Source: an uncultured Eubacteriales bacterium
Lineage (GTDB): Bacteria; Bacillota; Clostridia; Oscillospirales; Oscillospiraceae
Length of the DNA: 35,114 nt
Reading direction: 5' to 3'
NCBI GenBank assembly: GCA_900317375.1
Contig: ONGJ01000073.1
Span: 1-35,114 of the forward strand
Of the stretch, positions 25,116 through 32,315 are shown in pieces. Within the stretch, counting starts at the first letter, position 1, and each line of letters starts with the position of its first letter. A program made the translations under genes and the position numbers. Below the pieces are notes generated by a model. That model had not been told where the DNA came from, searched no databases, and saw only the letters and a list, made by a program, of their open reading frames with translations.

Positions 25116-25592
25116 ATGGCTGAACAGAAGACAAACGTGATGCGCACGCTGGAGCAGAAGAAGGTCGCCTATACCGCCCACTTCTATCCGCACGGCGATG
25201 AGGCGGTGGACGGCGTTACCGCGGCGGAGCTCATCGGAAAGAGACCGGAAGAAGTATACAAGACGCTGGTCACCAGAGGGGCGGGCGGCGGTATCTATGT
25301 TTTCGTCATTCCCGTCGCGGAGGAGCTGGACCTGAAGAAGGCGGCAAAAGCCGTGAAGGAGAAATCCGTCGCCATGATTCCCGTGCGGGAGATCAATGCC
25401 GTAACCGGCTATGTCCGGGGCGGCTGCTCGCCGGTCGGCATGAAGAAAAGCTATCCGACGGTATTTGACGCATCTGTGCTCAAGCTGGAGACGGTAACGG
25501 TCAGCGCGGGGAAAATCGGCTGTCAGGTGGAGGCAAAGCCGGAAGACCTGATCACTCTCACGCGGGCATCCGCTGCCGAACTTACGACCTGA
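25116..25592 (+). CDS. ybaK: Cys-tRNA(Pro)/Cys-tRNA(Cys) deacylase, EbsC/YbaK family
   Basis: Trans-editing protein that hydrolyses mischarged aminoacyl-tRNA, typically Cys-tRNA(Pro). 158 aa. Family landmarks: RTLEQKKVAYTAHFYP, KRPEEVYKTLVT, the lysine-rich KKAAKAVKEKSVAM and GYVRGGCSPVGMKK (the substrate-loop G-SP-G). ATG 25116 follows AAGGGGAG. It shares an operon with the HAD gene, whose start lies 12 bases after its stop. Confidence 0.93.
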   Translation: MAEQKTNVMRTLEQKKVAYTAHFYPHGDEAVDGVTAAELIGKRPEEVYKTLVTRGAGGGIYVFVIPVAEELDLKKAAKAVKEKSVAMIPVREINAVTGYVRGGCSPVGMKKSYPTVFDASVLKLETVTVSAGKIGCQVEAKPEDLITLTRASAAELTT

Positions 25593-25603
25593 GGAGGATG
25601 AAG

Positions 25604-26245
25604 ATGTTTCAGACTGTCCTGTTTGATTTTGACGGAACCGTGTTCGATACCGTCGACGGCATCACGAAGAGCATCCAGTTTGCGCTCAGCAAGCACGGAA
25701 AAGACACGGAGCTCGAAGAACTGAGATGTTTTGCAGGCCCGCCGCTGGTGGATAAATTCATGGAGGTCTACGGCGTGACGCAGGAGGAGGCCGAACAGCT
25801 GGTCGTGGATTTCCGCGAACGCTATCGGCCGATCGGCATCTATGAGAGCGCGCCCTTTCCGGGAATCCGGGAGCTGGCCGAAAAGCTGCACGCAGCCGGA
25901 AAGAAAGTCGGCATTGCCACCTCCAAGCCCCAGAGCATGGCGGAAATGCTGCTGGAAAGACACGGCCTGAGCGGCTGCTTTGACGCGGTCTGCGGCAGCG
26001 AGCCGGGCCTGAACAACAACGCCAAATGGGAAGTGGTCCTCCGGGCCATGCAGGCCTGCGGCGCCGAAAAAGAAACGACCGTGCTGGTCGGCGACACCAA
26101 GTATGACGCCGCCGGCGCCAAACAGGCGGGCATTGCGTGCATCGGGGTCCGATGGGGCTATGCAGCCGAAGGAGAGCTCGAACAAACCGGCGTCCCCATC
26201 GCCGAAACCATGGAAGAGCTGTACCGCATGCTGACAGAAGAATAA
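25604..26245 (+). CDS. HAD-superfamily hydrolase, phosphoglycolate-phosphatase-like
   Basis: 213 aa, Mg2+-dependent phosphatase. Motif I DFDGTVFDT (nucleophile and acid/base Asp), motif II IATSKPQ, a lysine in LNNNAKWEVV and motif IV LVGDTKYDAAGAKQAG. The helical cap (residues about 15-80) marks subfamily IA. ATG 25604 is preferred to ATG 25598, because the latter abuts the RBS GAGGAGG with no spacer. The substrate is unknown: phosphoglycolate, pyrophosphate and other small phosphoesters all fit. Confidence 0.88.
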   Translation: MFQTVLFDFDGTVFDTVDGITKSIQFALSKHGKDTELEELRCFAGPPLVDKFMEVYGVTQEEAEQLVVDFRERYRPIGIYESAPFPGIRELAEKLHAAGKKVGIATSKPQSMAEMLLERHGLSGCFDAVCGSEPGLNNNAKWEVVLRAMQACGAEKETTVLVGDTKYDAAGAKQAGIACIGVRWGYAAEGELEQTGVPIAETMEELYRMLTEE

Positions 26246-26250
26246 TCATC

Positions 26251-26286
26251 AGGCCCCGGACCGTAAAATCAAACGGTCCGGGGCCT
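26251..26286 (+). terminator. GC-rich hairpin between convergent genes
   Basis: Perfect 14-bp stem AGGCCCCGGACCGT / ACGGTCCGGGGCCT with an 8-nt A-rich loop, between the HAD gene and the opposed desulfidase gene. No U run on either side; probably a bidirectional stop or transcript-end protector. Confidence 0.7.
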
Positions 26287-26308
26287 GTGTGCACCTCAGA
26301 GAGCGCTG

Positions 26309-27583
26309 TCAGGTCGTTGACATCATCAGTTTGATGACTTCCTTGTCGGTGCCGCGCATGCCGTCGCGGGCAATGCTGCTGACAGCCTTGATGGTGTTCT
26401 CCACACCGGTGACCACAATGCCGTCGCCGCCGAAGAACTGGCTGTCATGCATGTTCATGCACATGCCGAGCAGGCCGGCCTCCACCGCGGAGGCGATTTT
26501 GGCGGCACAGCTGGCCTTGGCGCCGTCGCAGATCATGCCGGAGTTGATGGCGAGGGCGTTGACAATGGTCTGGGCGATCTCCTCGTAGCTGCCGCCGTAG
26601 AGGTAGCAGATGCCGGCCCCGGCGCCGGCGCCCGCCGAGGTGGCGCCGCAGTAGGCGGAGAGACTGCCGATGCCGGTCTTCAGATGGATGGTCACAAGAT
26701 TGGAGATGACCAGAGCCCGGAACAGCAGCTCCTCGGAGACAGCGCATTCCCGGGCATAGACGATGACCGGAATCGAGGTGGTGATCCCCTGGTTGCCGCT
26801 GCCGGAGTTGATGACCACCGGCATCTCGCAGCCGTCCATCCGGGCATCCGAACCGGCGGCAGCCCAGGCCTTCGCCCGGTTATGCACACTGTTGCCGTAG
26901 CTGAGCAGAAGAATCCGGCCGATCTGCGCCCCGTACTCGCCCTTCAGACCCTCCTGGGCGATGGCGAGGTTATAGTCGATCTGGCGCTGCAGAATGGGGC
27001 GGACATCCTCAATGTCGACCGTGTCGGCAAACTCGACAATATGCTCGACTGACAGCAGCTTTCGATTATCAGGAACCTGAATGGTGTCATCGGTGAAGGG
27101 CTTTTCCAGTATGACAGTGTCATTCTTCCGGATGCAGACCACATTGGTATGATGGCTGACGATGTGCACGTAGGCGCTGTCGCTGCCTTTGTGAAGCAGA
27201 ACCGCGAGATCAAAGGGCTGATTGGAGTCGGCCTGCTTCAGGGTGATATCCGCCGTCCGGAGATAGGCATCCAGGTCGGCAAGATCCTGTTCCGTGGCAT
27301 CGGCGATGACCTCGAGCTCCTTCTCGGCCTTCCCGAAGCAGAGACCGGCAGCGACCGCCGTGCGCAGGCCCTTCCGGCCGCCGGTATTGGGCACGACAAC
27401 GCTCTTCACATTTTTGACGATGTTGCCGCTGACAATCAGCTCGGTCGAATCCGGCATGCAGCCGAGCGTGTCACGGGCAATGGCGGCGGCATAGGCCACC
27501 GCAATCGGCTCGGTACAGCCCATGGCCGGGACCAGCTCTTCCCGCAGAATATCGAGATAACTGTCATAAAGAATACGGTCCAT
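26309..27583 (-). CDS. L-cysteine desulfidase-family protein (CyuA-like; UPF0597/serine dehydratase alpha-like)
   Basis: 424 aa. The family includes archaeal cysteine desulfidase and E. coli CyuA (YhaM), which break cysteine into pyruvate, sulfide and ammonia with an FeS cluster. The likely cluster cysteines are visible in AMGCTEPIAVAYA, in ICYLYGG and in GMICDGAKASCAAK. SGSGNQGITTSIPVI matches the serine-dehydratase-like glycine loop. ATG 27583 follows AGAGGTG. It has its own promoter, divergent from the lysine transporter. The function is assigned from family resemblance only. Confidence 0.85.
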   Translation of the reverse strand: MDRILYDSYLDILREELVPAMGCTEPIAVAYAAAIARDTLGCMPDSTELIVSGNIVKNVKSVVVPNTGGRKGLRTAVAAGLCFGKAEKELEVIADATEQDLADLDAYLRTADITLKQADSNQPFDLAVLLHKGSDSAYVHIVSHHTNVVCIRKNDTVILEKPFTDDTIQVPDNRKLLSVEHIVEFADTVDIEDVRPILQRQIDYNLAIAQEGLKGEYGAQIGRILLLSYGNSVHNRAKAWAAAGSDARMDGCEMPVVINSGSGNQGITTSIPVIVYARECAVSEELLFRALVISNLVTIHLKTGIGSLSAYCGATSAGAGAGAGICYLYGGSYEEIAQTIVNALAINSGMICDGAKASCAAKIASAVEAGLLGMCMNMHDSQFFGGDGIVVTGVENTIKAVSSIARDGMRGTDKEVIKLMMSTT

Positions 27584-27637
27584 TTGTACACCTCTTTTCT
27601 GTAAGATTGGTGAACTGAGGCAAAGCCCACTGATGTT

Positions 27638-27666
27638 ATGTTACTATTATTATTAAAAAACGTCAA
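27638..27666 (-). promoter_or_regulatory. Promoter of the desulfidase-family gene
   Basis: Read leftward: TTGACG (27666-27661), 17-bp AT-rich spacer, TAACAT (27643-27638). About 50 bases of leader follow to the ATG. Confidence 0.7.
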
Positions 27667-27789
27667 TCGGGAATTGGAAAAACTATCATAAAATCTGCAT
27701 AAAACTTGAACAGAATCACCAAAAAACAGCATTTCACTTTGTGAATCCTGCCGGATGTAACAAAAAATAGGCGCCTGAGGCGTTTCCGG

Positions 27790-27818
27790 TTGACATCCGG
27801 GGAAAGGAATGATAGGAT
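27790..27818 (+). promoter_or_regulatory. Promoter of the lysine riboswitch-transporter operon
   Basis: Perfect TTGACA at 27790-27795, 17-bp spacer, TAGGAT at 27813-27818. The start near 27825 lies just before the aptamer. Between this and the divergent promoter at 27666 I see only small inverted repeats, for example TTCAC-TTT-GTGAA near 27736. Confidence 0.85.
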
Positions 27819-27835
27819 ACCGACAAAGTGAATCG

Positions 27836-28001
27836 CTTGAGATAGAGGTGCGGTGTTCATCAGTACGGTCCGGCAAAGCCAGGCAGCTGCCGAACGGAAA
27901 GGGTCCGCCGCCGAAGAATCAGAGGGTGCCTGCCCGAAGGATTCTGGGCTGCATGAAAAGATCATGCAGACTGTCACAAGACTTTGTGGAGCGCTATCGA
28001 T
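27836..28001 (+). promoter_or_regulatory. Lysine riboswitch (L-box) aptamer
   Basis: P1 pairs GATAG (27841-27845) with CTATC (27994-27998). Hallmarks in order: GATAGAGGTGCG, TCATCAGTA, the conserved GCCGAAG (27910-27916), the P4-like hairpin CTGCATGA / TCATGCAG (27949-27969), and CTGTCACAAG-ACT-TTGTGGAG (P5), closing with GCGCTATC. The match to the L-box consensus is extensive. Lysine binding should favour the terminator at 28041. Confidence 0.92.
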
Positions 28002-28040
28002 GTTTACCGGAGGGCGAAAGCCAAAACCGTGTTTCCATGG

Positions 28041-28066
28041 ACCGCTTGCAAAGCGGTTCATTTTTT
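28041..28066 (+). terminator. Riboswitch expression-platform terminator
   Basis: Stem ACCGCTT / AAGCGGT with loop GCA, then TCATTTTTT, 40 bases after the aptamer. It would stop transcription when lysine is bound. The leader then continues to the RBS GGAAAGGAAG before 28127. Confidence 0.88.
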
Positions 28067-28126
28067 ATGATTCCCAGCCGGCGGGGAAAGAGAGCCGGAG
28101 CGTGAAAACGCGGAAAGGAAGACAAA

Positions 28127-29068
28127 ATGAGAAGAGCACTTGCAATCGTACTGGCCATGCTGATGATGCTGGCCCTGGCCGCCTGCGGACAGAGCAGCGC
28201 ACCTGCTGCGGCGCCCACAGAGGCACCCCCCGCTGAAACCCCTGCCCCCGAAACCCCTGCAGATGAAGCTCCCATAATCGAAGAAACGGAAGCCGCGGTT
28301 CCCAGCGGCGTGGAAGACGGCGTCCTCACCATCGCAATGGAATGCGCCTATGCCCCGTATAACTGGACTCAGGGCGATGACTCGAACGGCGCCGTGCCCA
28401 TCAAGGACTCGGACGGCGAGTATGCCAACGGCTATGACGTCATGATGGCCAAGAAGATCTGCGAAGCCAACGGATGGACCCTCGAGGTCATTAAGGCCGA
28501 CTGGGATTCACTGGTCCCCGGCGTTCAGTCCCGCACCTATGACGCGGTCATCGCCGGTCAGTCCATGACTGCTGAGCGCTCCGAGCAGGTCGATTTTGCA
28601 GGCCCATATCTGTATGCGACCATCGTCTGCCTGACCCGTTCCGACAGCCCCTATGCCTCCGCAAAGGGCATCAATGACCTGGCGGGCGGCACCTGCACCT
28701 CGCAGAGCGCGACCATCTGGTACGACACCATGCTGCCGCAGATTCCCGATGCCAAGATCCAGCCTGCCGCCGAGAGCGCCCCGGCCATGCTGATGGCACT
28801 GGAAACCGGCACGGTTGACTTCGTCTGCACTGACATGCCCACTGCGCTGGGCGCCGTCCGGGCCTATCCGGACATGGTCCTGCTGGACTTTGCCGGAAGC
28901 GACAATGACTTCACCGCCGACGCCGGCGATGTCAACATCGGCGTCTCGGTGTTCAAAGGCAACACGGTTCTGCTGGATGCCATCAACGCGGTTCTCTCGC
29001 CGATGACGGCGGACGACTTCAACGCCATGATGGATCAGGCCATCGCGGTCCAGCCCTCAGAAGCGTAA
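28127..29068 (+). CDS. Amino-acid (predicted lysine) ABC transporter substrate-binding lipoprotein
   Basis: 313 aa extracellular receptor. Signal peptide MRRALAIVLAMLMMLALAAC with a lipobox LAAC, so Cys20 is lipidated. A Pro/Ala/Glu-rich tether (about 21-62) leads to the family-3 binding domain with MECAYAPYNW, YDVMMAKKI, VIAGQSMTAERSEQVDFAGPY in part, and TCTSQSATIW. Lysine specificity is inferred from the riboswitch in its leader. A large hairpin separates it from the permease, which would favour more receptor than permease. Confidence 0.9.
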   Translation: MRRALAIVLAMLMMLALAACGQSSAPAAAPTEAPPAETPAPETPADEAPIIEETEAAVPSGVEDGVLTIAMECAYAPYNWTQGDDSNGAVPIKDSDGEYANGYDVMMAKKICEANGWTLEVIKADWDSLVPGVQSRTYDAVIAGQSMTAERSEQVDFAGPYLYATIVCLTRSDSPYASAKGINDLAGGTCTSQSATIWYDTMLPQIPDAKIQPAAESAPAMLMALETGTVDFVCTDMPTALGAVRAYPDMVLLDFAGSDNDFTADAGDVNIGVSVFKGNTVLLDAINAVLSPMTADDFNAMMDQAIAVQPSEA

Positions 29069-29094
29069 GAATAAAGAATAAATAAGAAACCGCT

Positions 29095-29151
29095 GCGGGA
29101 ATCACAAGCCTGCTTCCTCTGCCACCGGCAGCGCAGGCTTGTGACTCCCGC
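29095..29151 (+). promoter_or_regulatory. Long hairpin between receptor and permease genes
   Basis: A 19-bp stem with one A-C mismatch (GCGGGA-TCACAAGCCTGC and complement), with an inner CTGCC/GGCAG stem. No U run. This type of intergenic stem commonly protects the upstream mRNA segment, raising receptor over permease. Confidence 0.75.
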
Positions 29152-29200
29152 CTTAACCATAAAGCGACAATGCTATTTTTCAGTGAGGAGAGCAAACTGC

Positions 29201-29918
29201 ATGGGTAAACTGGCACAGCTCGGCCTTGATATCGTAAAACTGTGGAGCAAATACAGCGGCTCGTACCTCAGCGGCATGAAAAACACGCTGATCCTGGCGC
29301 TGATCGGTACCCTGATCGGCTGCGTGATCGGCTTTATCTGCGGCGTGCTGAACACCATCCCCTACAGCCAGAGCGACCATCCGGTCAAGCGTTTTGTCCT
29401 GAATCTCCATCAACACCGGCGCCTACATGGCGGAATCCGTCCGCGGCGGCATCATCTCGATCGACCCGGGGCAGACGGAGGGCGCCATGGCCATCGGCAT
29501 GACGCACGTACAGACAATGACCAGCGTCATCCTGCCCCAGGCACTGCGGAACATCATGCCGCAGATCGGCAACAACTACATCATCAACGTCAAGGACACC
29601 TCGGTGATGTTCATCATCGGCTTTCCGGACTTCTTTGCCGCCCACCGCGCCGCCGTCGGCGCAAGCTATCTGTACTTCCCGTCGGCAACGGTCGAGATGA
29701 TTGGGTACCTGACGATGACGCTGCTGGCTTCGTTCCTGCTGCGCTGGATTGAGAAGAAAATGGACGGCTCGAGCAGCTATGAACTGGCGCAGACGGACCA
29801 GCTGACCATGACGGCGGGAACCTACCGGCACCCGGAAAGCGGCAGCCCCTTTGACGAGCGGAGCAGGGAATACGCCGATCAGGATCTGCGCGAGCAGGCG
29901 GAGAAGGAGGACAGGTGA
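29201..29918 (+). pseudogene. Amino-acid (predicted lysine) ABC transporter permease, frameshifted by an internal deletion
   Basis: HisM-type permease. ATG 29201 (RBS GAGGAG) reads MGKLAQLGLDIVKLW and a first membrane helix LILALIGTLIGCVIGFICGVL, then KRFVLN, after which the frame fails and stops at 29752. From about 29412 the next frame reads SINTGAYMAESVRGG and the full remainder, including the EAA-loop EGAMAIGMTHVQTM...LPQALRNIMPQ, to TGA at 29918. Roughly 45-55 residues (a helix and the RGTPM region) are absent, about 150 bases. The stop at 29918 lies one base before the ATPase start. Confidence 0.92.
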
Positions 29919-29919
29919 T

Positions 29920-30657
29920 ATGGCAGAACAGATTCTACAGGTAAACCATCTGTCCAAATCCTTCGGAAGCAACCTGGTCCTGAAGGACATCGACTTTACG
30001 GTGAGCACCGGGGATGTCATCAGCATCATCGGCGCTTCGGGCTCCGGAAAGTCAACGCTGCTGCGGTGCATCAACCTGCTGGAAACCCCGAGCTCCGGCG
30101 AAATCCTCTACCACGGGAAAAATGTGCTGGGCCGCGGGACCAGGGCGCCGGAATACCGCTCGCACGTGGGAATGGTGTTCCAGTCCTTCAACCTGTTCAA
30201 CAACATGACCGTACTGGAAAACTGTATGACCGGCCAGATCAAGGTGCTGAAACGCGGAAAGGAAGAAGCGCGCAGGCACGCCATGGAATATCTGGAACGC
30301 GTCGGCATGGCCCCCTTTATTAACGCAAGGCCGCGTCAGATCTCCGGCGGACAGAAGCAGCGCGTGGCCATCGCCCGCGCGATGGCGATGGATCCGGAAA
30401 TCCTGCTGTTCGATGAACCGACCTCGGCCCTCGACCCGGAGATGGTCGGAGAGGTGCTGAACGTCATGCAGGCGCTGGCCGAGAGCGGAATGACCATGCT
30501 GGTGGTGACCCACGAGATGGCCTTTGCCCGCGATGTCAGCAGCCGGGTCGTGTACATGTCCGGCGGCGTGATCTGCGAACAGGGAAGCCCGAAAGAAATC
30601 TTCGGCAACCCGCAGAAACAGGAAACCATCGATTTCCTTTCCCGCTTCAGAGGATAA
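29920..30657 (+). CDS. Amino-acid (predicted lysine) ABC transporter ATP-binding protein
   Basis: 245 aa, GlnQ/HisP type. Walker [10 protein letters not shown] (about 37-45), Q-loop [16 protein letters not shown], signature [15 protein letters not shown], Walker [16 protein letters not shown] and H-loop VTHEM. ATG 29920 with AAGGAGG upstream; the open frame extends back into the permease. Third gene of the riboswitch operon, followed by a hairpin. Confidence 0.96.
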   Translation: MAEQILQVNHLSKSFGSNLVLKDIDFTVSTGDVISIIGASGSGKSTLLRCINLLETPSSGEILYHGKNVLGRGTRAPEYRSHVGMVFQSFNLFNNMTVLENCMTGQIKVLKRGKEEARRHAMEYLERVGMAPFINARPRQISGGQKQRVAIARAMAMDPEILLFDEPTSALDPEMVGEVLNVMQALAESGMTMLVVTHEMAFARDVSSRVVYMSGGVICEQGSPKEIFGNPQKQETIDFLSRFRG

Positions 30658-30663
30658 ATAACT

Positions 30664-30690
30664 GTCCCCCTGTACTGCATACAGGGGGAC
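30664..30690 (+). terminator. Terminator of the lysine transporter operon
   Basis: Eleven-base-pair stem GTCCCCCTGTA / TACAGGGGGAC with loop CTGCA, followed by the T-rich GTGTTCTCTTT. A weak U run, but well placed just after the ATPase stop. Confidence 0.75.
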
Positions 30691-30732
30691 GTGTTCTCTT
30701 TCCGCTGCTTTGAAGCTGCGTCTGAAAAGCTG

Positions 30733-30761
30733 TTGAGAAAAGAGGCACATTGTGATATAAT
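30733..30761 (+). promoter_or_regulatory. Promoter of ychF
   Basis: TTGAGA at 30733-30738, 17-bp spacer, perfect TATAAT at 30756-30761. Confidence 0.88.
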
Positions 30762-30792
30762 CGCCCCTATGATAAAGGAGATGTGATACCAG

Positions 30793-31869
30793 ATGAAATT
30801 GGGCATTGTCGGTCTGCCGAATGTCGGAAAGACCACCCTGTTTAATGCGCTGACCGGCTCCAAGGCGGAGACGGGCAGCTATTATAACGCAGCGGCCAAG
30901 CCGAACATCGGGACGGCCAAGGTCCCGGATGAACGACTGGACTGGCTGGCGGAATACTATCATCCGAAAAAGTACAGCCCGGCCACCATCGACTTTGTCG
31001 ATGTGCCCGGCGTCAGTTCGGGCGGAGGAAAGGGAAACGAGGTTTTCCAGGCGATCCGTCAGGTGGATGCCCTGGTCGAGGTGGTGCGCTGCTTCGACAA
31101 TGACGACCTCTTCCTGGAAAAGGCGGATGCCGTCCGGGATGCCGAGTCCTTCGAGCTTGAGCTGATCCTCGCCGATATCGAAATCGTCGAGCGCCGGCTG
31201 GACAGGGCAAAAAAGAACGCCAAGGGCGGGGACAAAAAGTACAAGCGCGAGTGCGAGATGTGCGAGGCGCTGCTGAAGCACCTGGAAGAGGAAAAACCGG
31301 CAAGAGACTTCCCCTTTACGGAGGACGACAAGGATATCCTGGCTGATGGCGGCCTGCTGACGGTCAAACCGGTGATCTATGCGGCCAACCTGGACGAACA
31401 GGGGATGAGCGATGCCGAGAACAACCCCAACGTCACTGCGCTGAAGGCGTATGCGGAAGGCTCGGGCGCCGCGGTGCTGCCGGTGGCGGCAAAGTTCGAA
31501 GAGGATATTGCCGAGCTGGATGCGGAAGAGGCGGAGATGTTCATGCAGGACCTCGGCCTGACCGAAACCGGCCTGAACCGCCTGATCCGCACCTCGTATG
31601 ACCTGCTGGGCTACATCTCGTTCCTGACCGCCGGTGAAGACGATGTGCATGCCTGGACCATCGTGCGGGGCACGAAGGCGCAGAAGGCGGCAGGAAAGAT
31701 CCACACGGATATCGAGAGAGGATTCATCCGGGCCGAAATCGTGGCCTTTGAGGATCTGAAAGCCTGCGGAAGCATGGCAGCCGTCAAGGAGAAGGGCCTG
31801 TTCCGTCTGGAAGGGAAGGAATACGTCATGCAGGACGGCGATGTCACCATGTTCCGGTTTAATGTTTAA
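30793..31869 (+). CDS. ychF: Ribosome-associated ATPase YchF (OLA1 family)
   Basis: 358 aa Obg-related ATPase that binds ribosomes and is regulated by redox state. G1 GLPNVGKTT (7-15), G3 VDVPGV, GNEVFQAIRQVDALVEVVRCF in pieces, and the nucleotide-base motif YAANLDEQ in place of NKxD, as expected for ATP specificity. The C-terminal TGS domain carries AWTIVRGTKAQKAAGKIHTDIE and FIRAEIVAFEDL. RBS AAAGGAG lies about 12 bases before ATG 30793. Monocistronic. Confidence 0.97.
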   Translation: MKLGIVGLPNVGKTTLFNALTGSKAETGSYYNAAAKPNIGTAKVPDERLDWLAEYYHPKKYSPATIDFVDVPGVSSGGGKGNEVFQAIRQVDALVEVVRCFDNDDLFLEKADAVRDAESFELELILADIEIVERRLDRAKKNAKGGDKKYKRECEMCEALLKHLEEEKPARDFPFTEDDKDILADGGLLTVKPVIYAANLDEQGMSDAENNPNVTALKAYAEGSGAAVLPVAAKFEEDIAELDAEEAEMFMQDLGLTETGLNRLIRTSYDLLGYISFLTAGEDDVHAWTIVRGTKAQKAAGKIHTDIERGFIRAEIVAFEDLKACGSMAAVKEKGLFRLEGKEYVMQDGDVTMFRFNV

Positions 31870-31873
31870 ATAT

Positions 31874-31905
31874 AAAGTTCAAAGTTAAAAGTTCAAAGTT
31901 AAAAG
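31874..31905 (+). repeat. Tandem 14-bp AAAGTTCAAAGTTA repeat
   Basis: Two exact copies (31874-31887, 31888-31901) plus a partial third (AAAG). It shares a 13-mer with the element after rpmJ. Next to it, 31906-32038 contains a hairpin CCGGTC-AGAGAAA-GACCGG (32002-32020) followed by CTTTCC, a weak ychF terminator. Confidence 0.85.
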
Positions 31906-32038
31906 ACGGGAGCGCCCGACTTCGGCCTGCTGCCGCTGCGCGGAAGAGAAGATTCGCTCTCGCACGAAGATTTCTCGGCCGCGCATGGTATTTATGTGAT
32001 TCCGGTCAGAGAAAGACCGGCTTTCCGGCAGGAAAGGT

Positions 32039-32067
32039 TTGACATTGGCGGCAAATGGTGCTATGAT
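32039..32067 (+). promoter_or_regulatory. Promoter of thrS
   Basis: Perfect TTGACA at 32039-32044, 17-bp spacer, TATGAT at 32062-32067. The start is near 32074, at the head of the T-box. Confidence 0.9.
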
Positions 32068-32074
32068 ACCGACA

Positions 32075-32294
32075 CATTGTTAAAGGCAGTGACGGAGAAC
32101 GACGCATTCGATTCCGCCTCAGAGAGGGAAGACCGCGGCTGAAAGCCTTCCCGGCAGGAAGATGCGCCGACCGCTCCGGAGCCGGAAGGAGGAAATGCCT
32201 TCCCGCGGGCACGCGTTATGTGCGTGAATGAGTGAAACAGCAAGGTGGAACCGTGTATTTTTGATGCACCCTTGGAAACAGGGGTGCATTTTAT
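32075..32294 (+). promoter_or_regulatory. T-box riboswitch, threonine-specific, with terminator
   Basis: The T-box motif AAGGTGGAACCGTG is at 32242-32255. In Stem I, GGAG (32094-32097) pairs with CTCC (32174-32177) and GCAT (32104-32107) with ATGC (32162-32165). These helices frame a specifier loop in which ACC (32170-32172), a threonine codon, is followed by G. The distal part has AGAGAGG and GGCTGAAAGCC. The terminator TGCACCCTT / AGGGGTGCA (32265-32288) runs into TTTTATTATT. Uncharged tRNA-Thr should bind and allow thrS transcription. Its GGU anticodon would match ACC; the tRNA-Thr in this window is UGU, so another isoacceptor is needed. Confidence 0.92.
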
Positions 32295-32315
32295 TATTGG
32301 GAGGAAGAGAAAAGC

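Noticed and set aside
27770-27786. CGCC-TGA-GGCG hairpin with a T run on the minus strand, as a terminator
   Set aside because: No leftward gene or promoter upstream of it could be supported, and the stem is only four base pairs.
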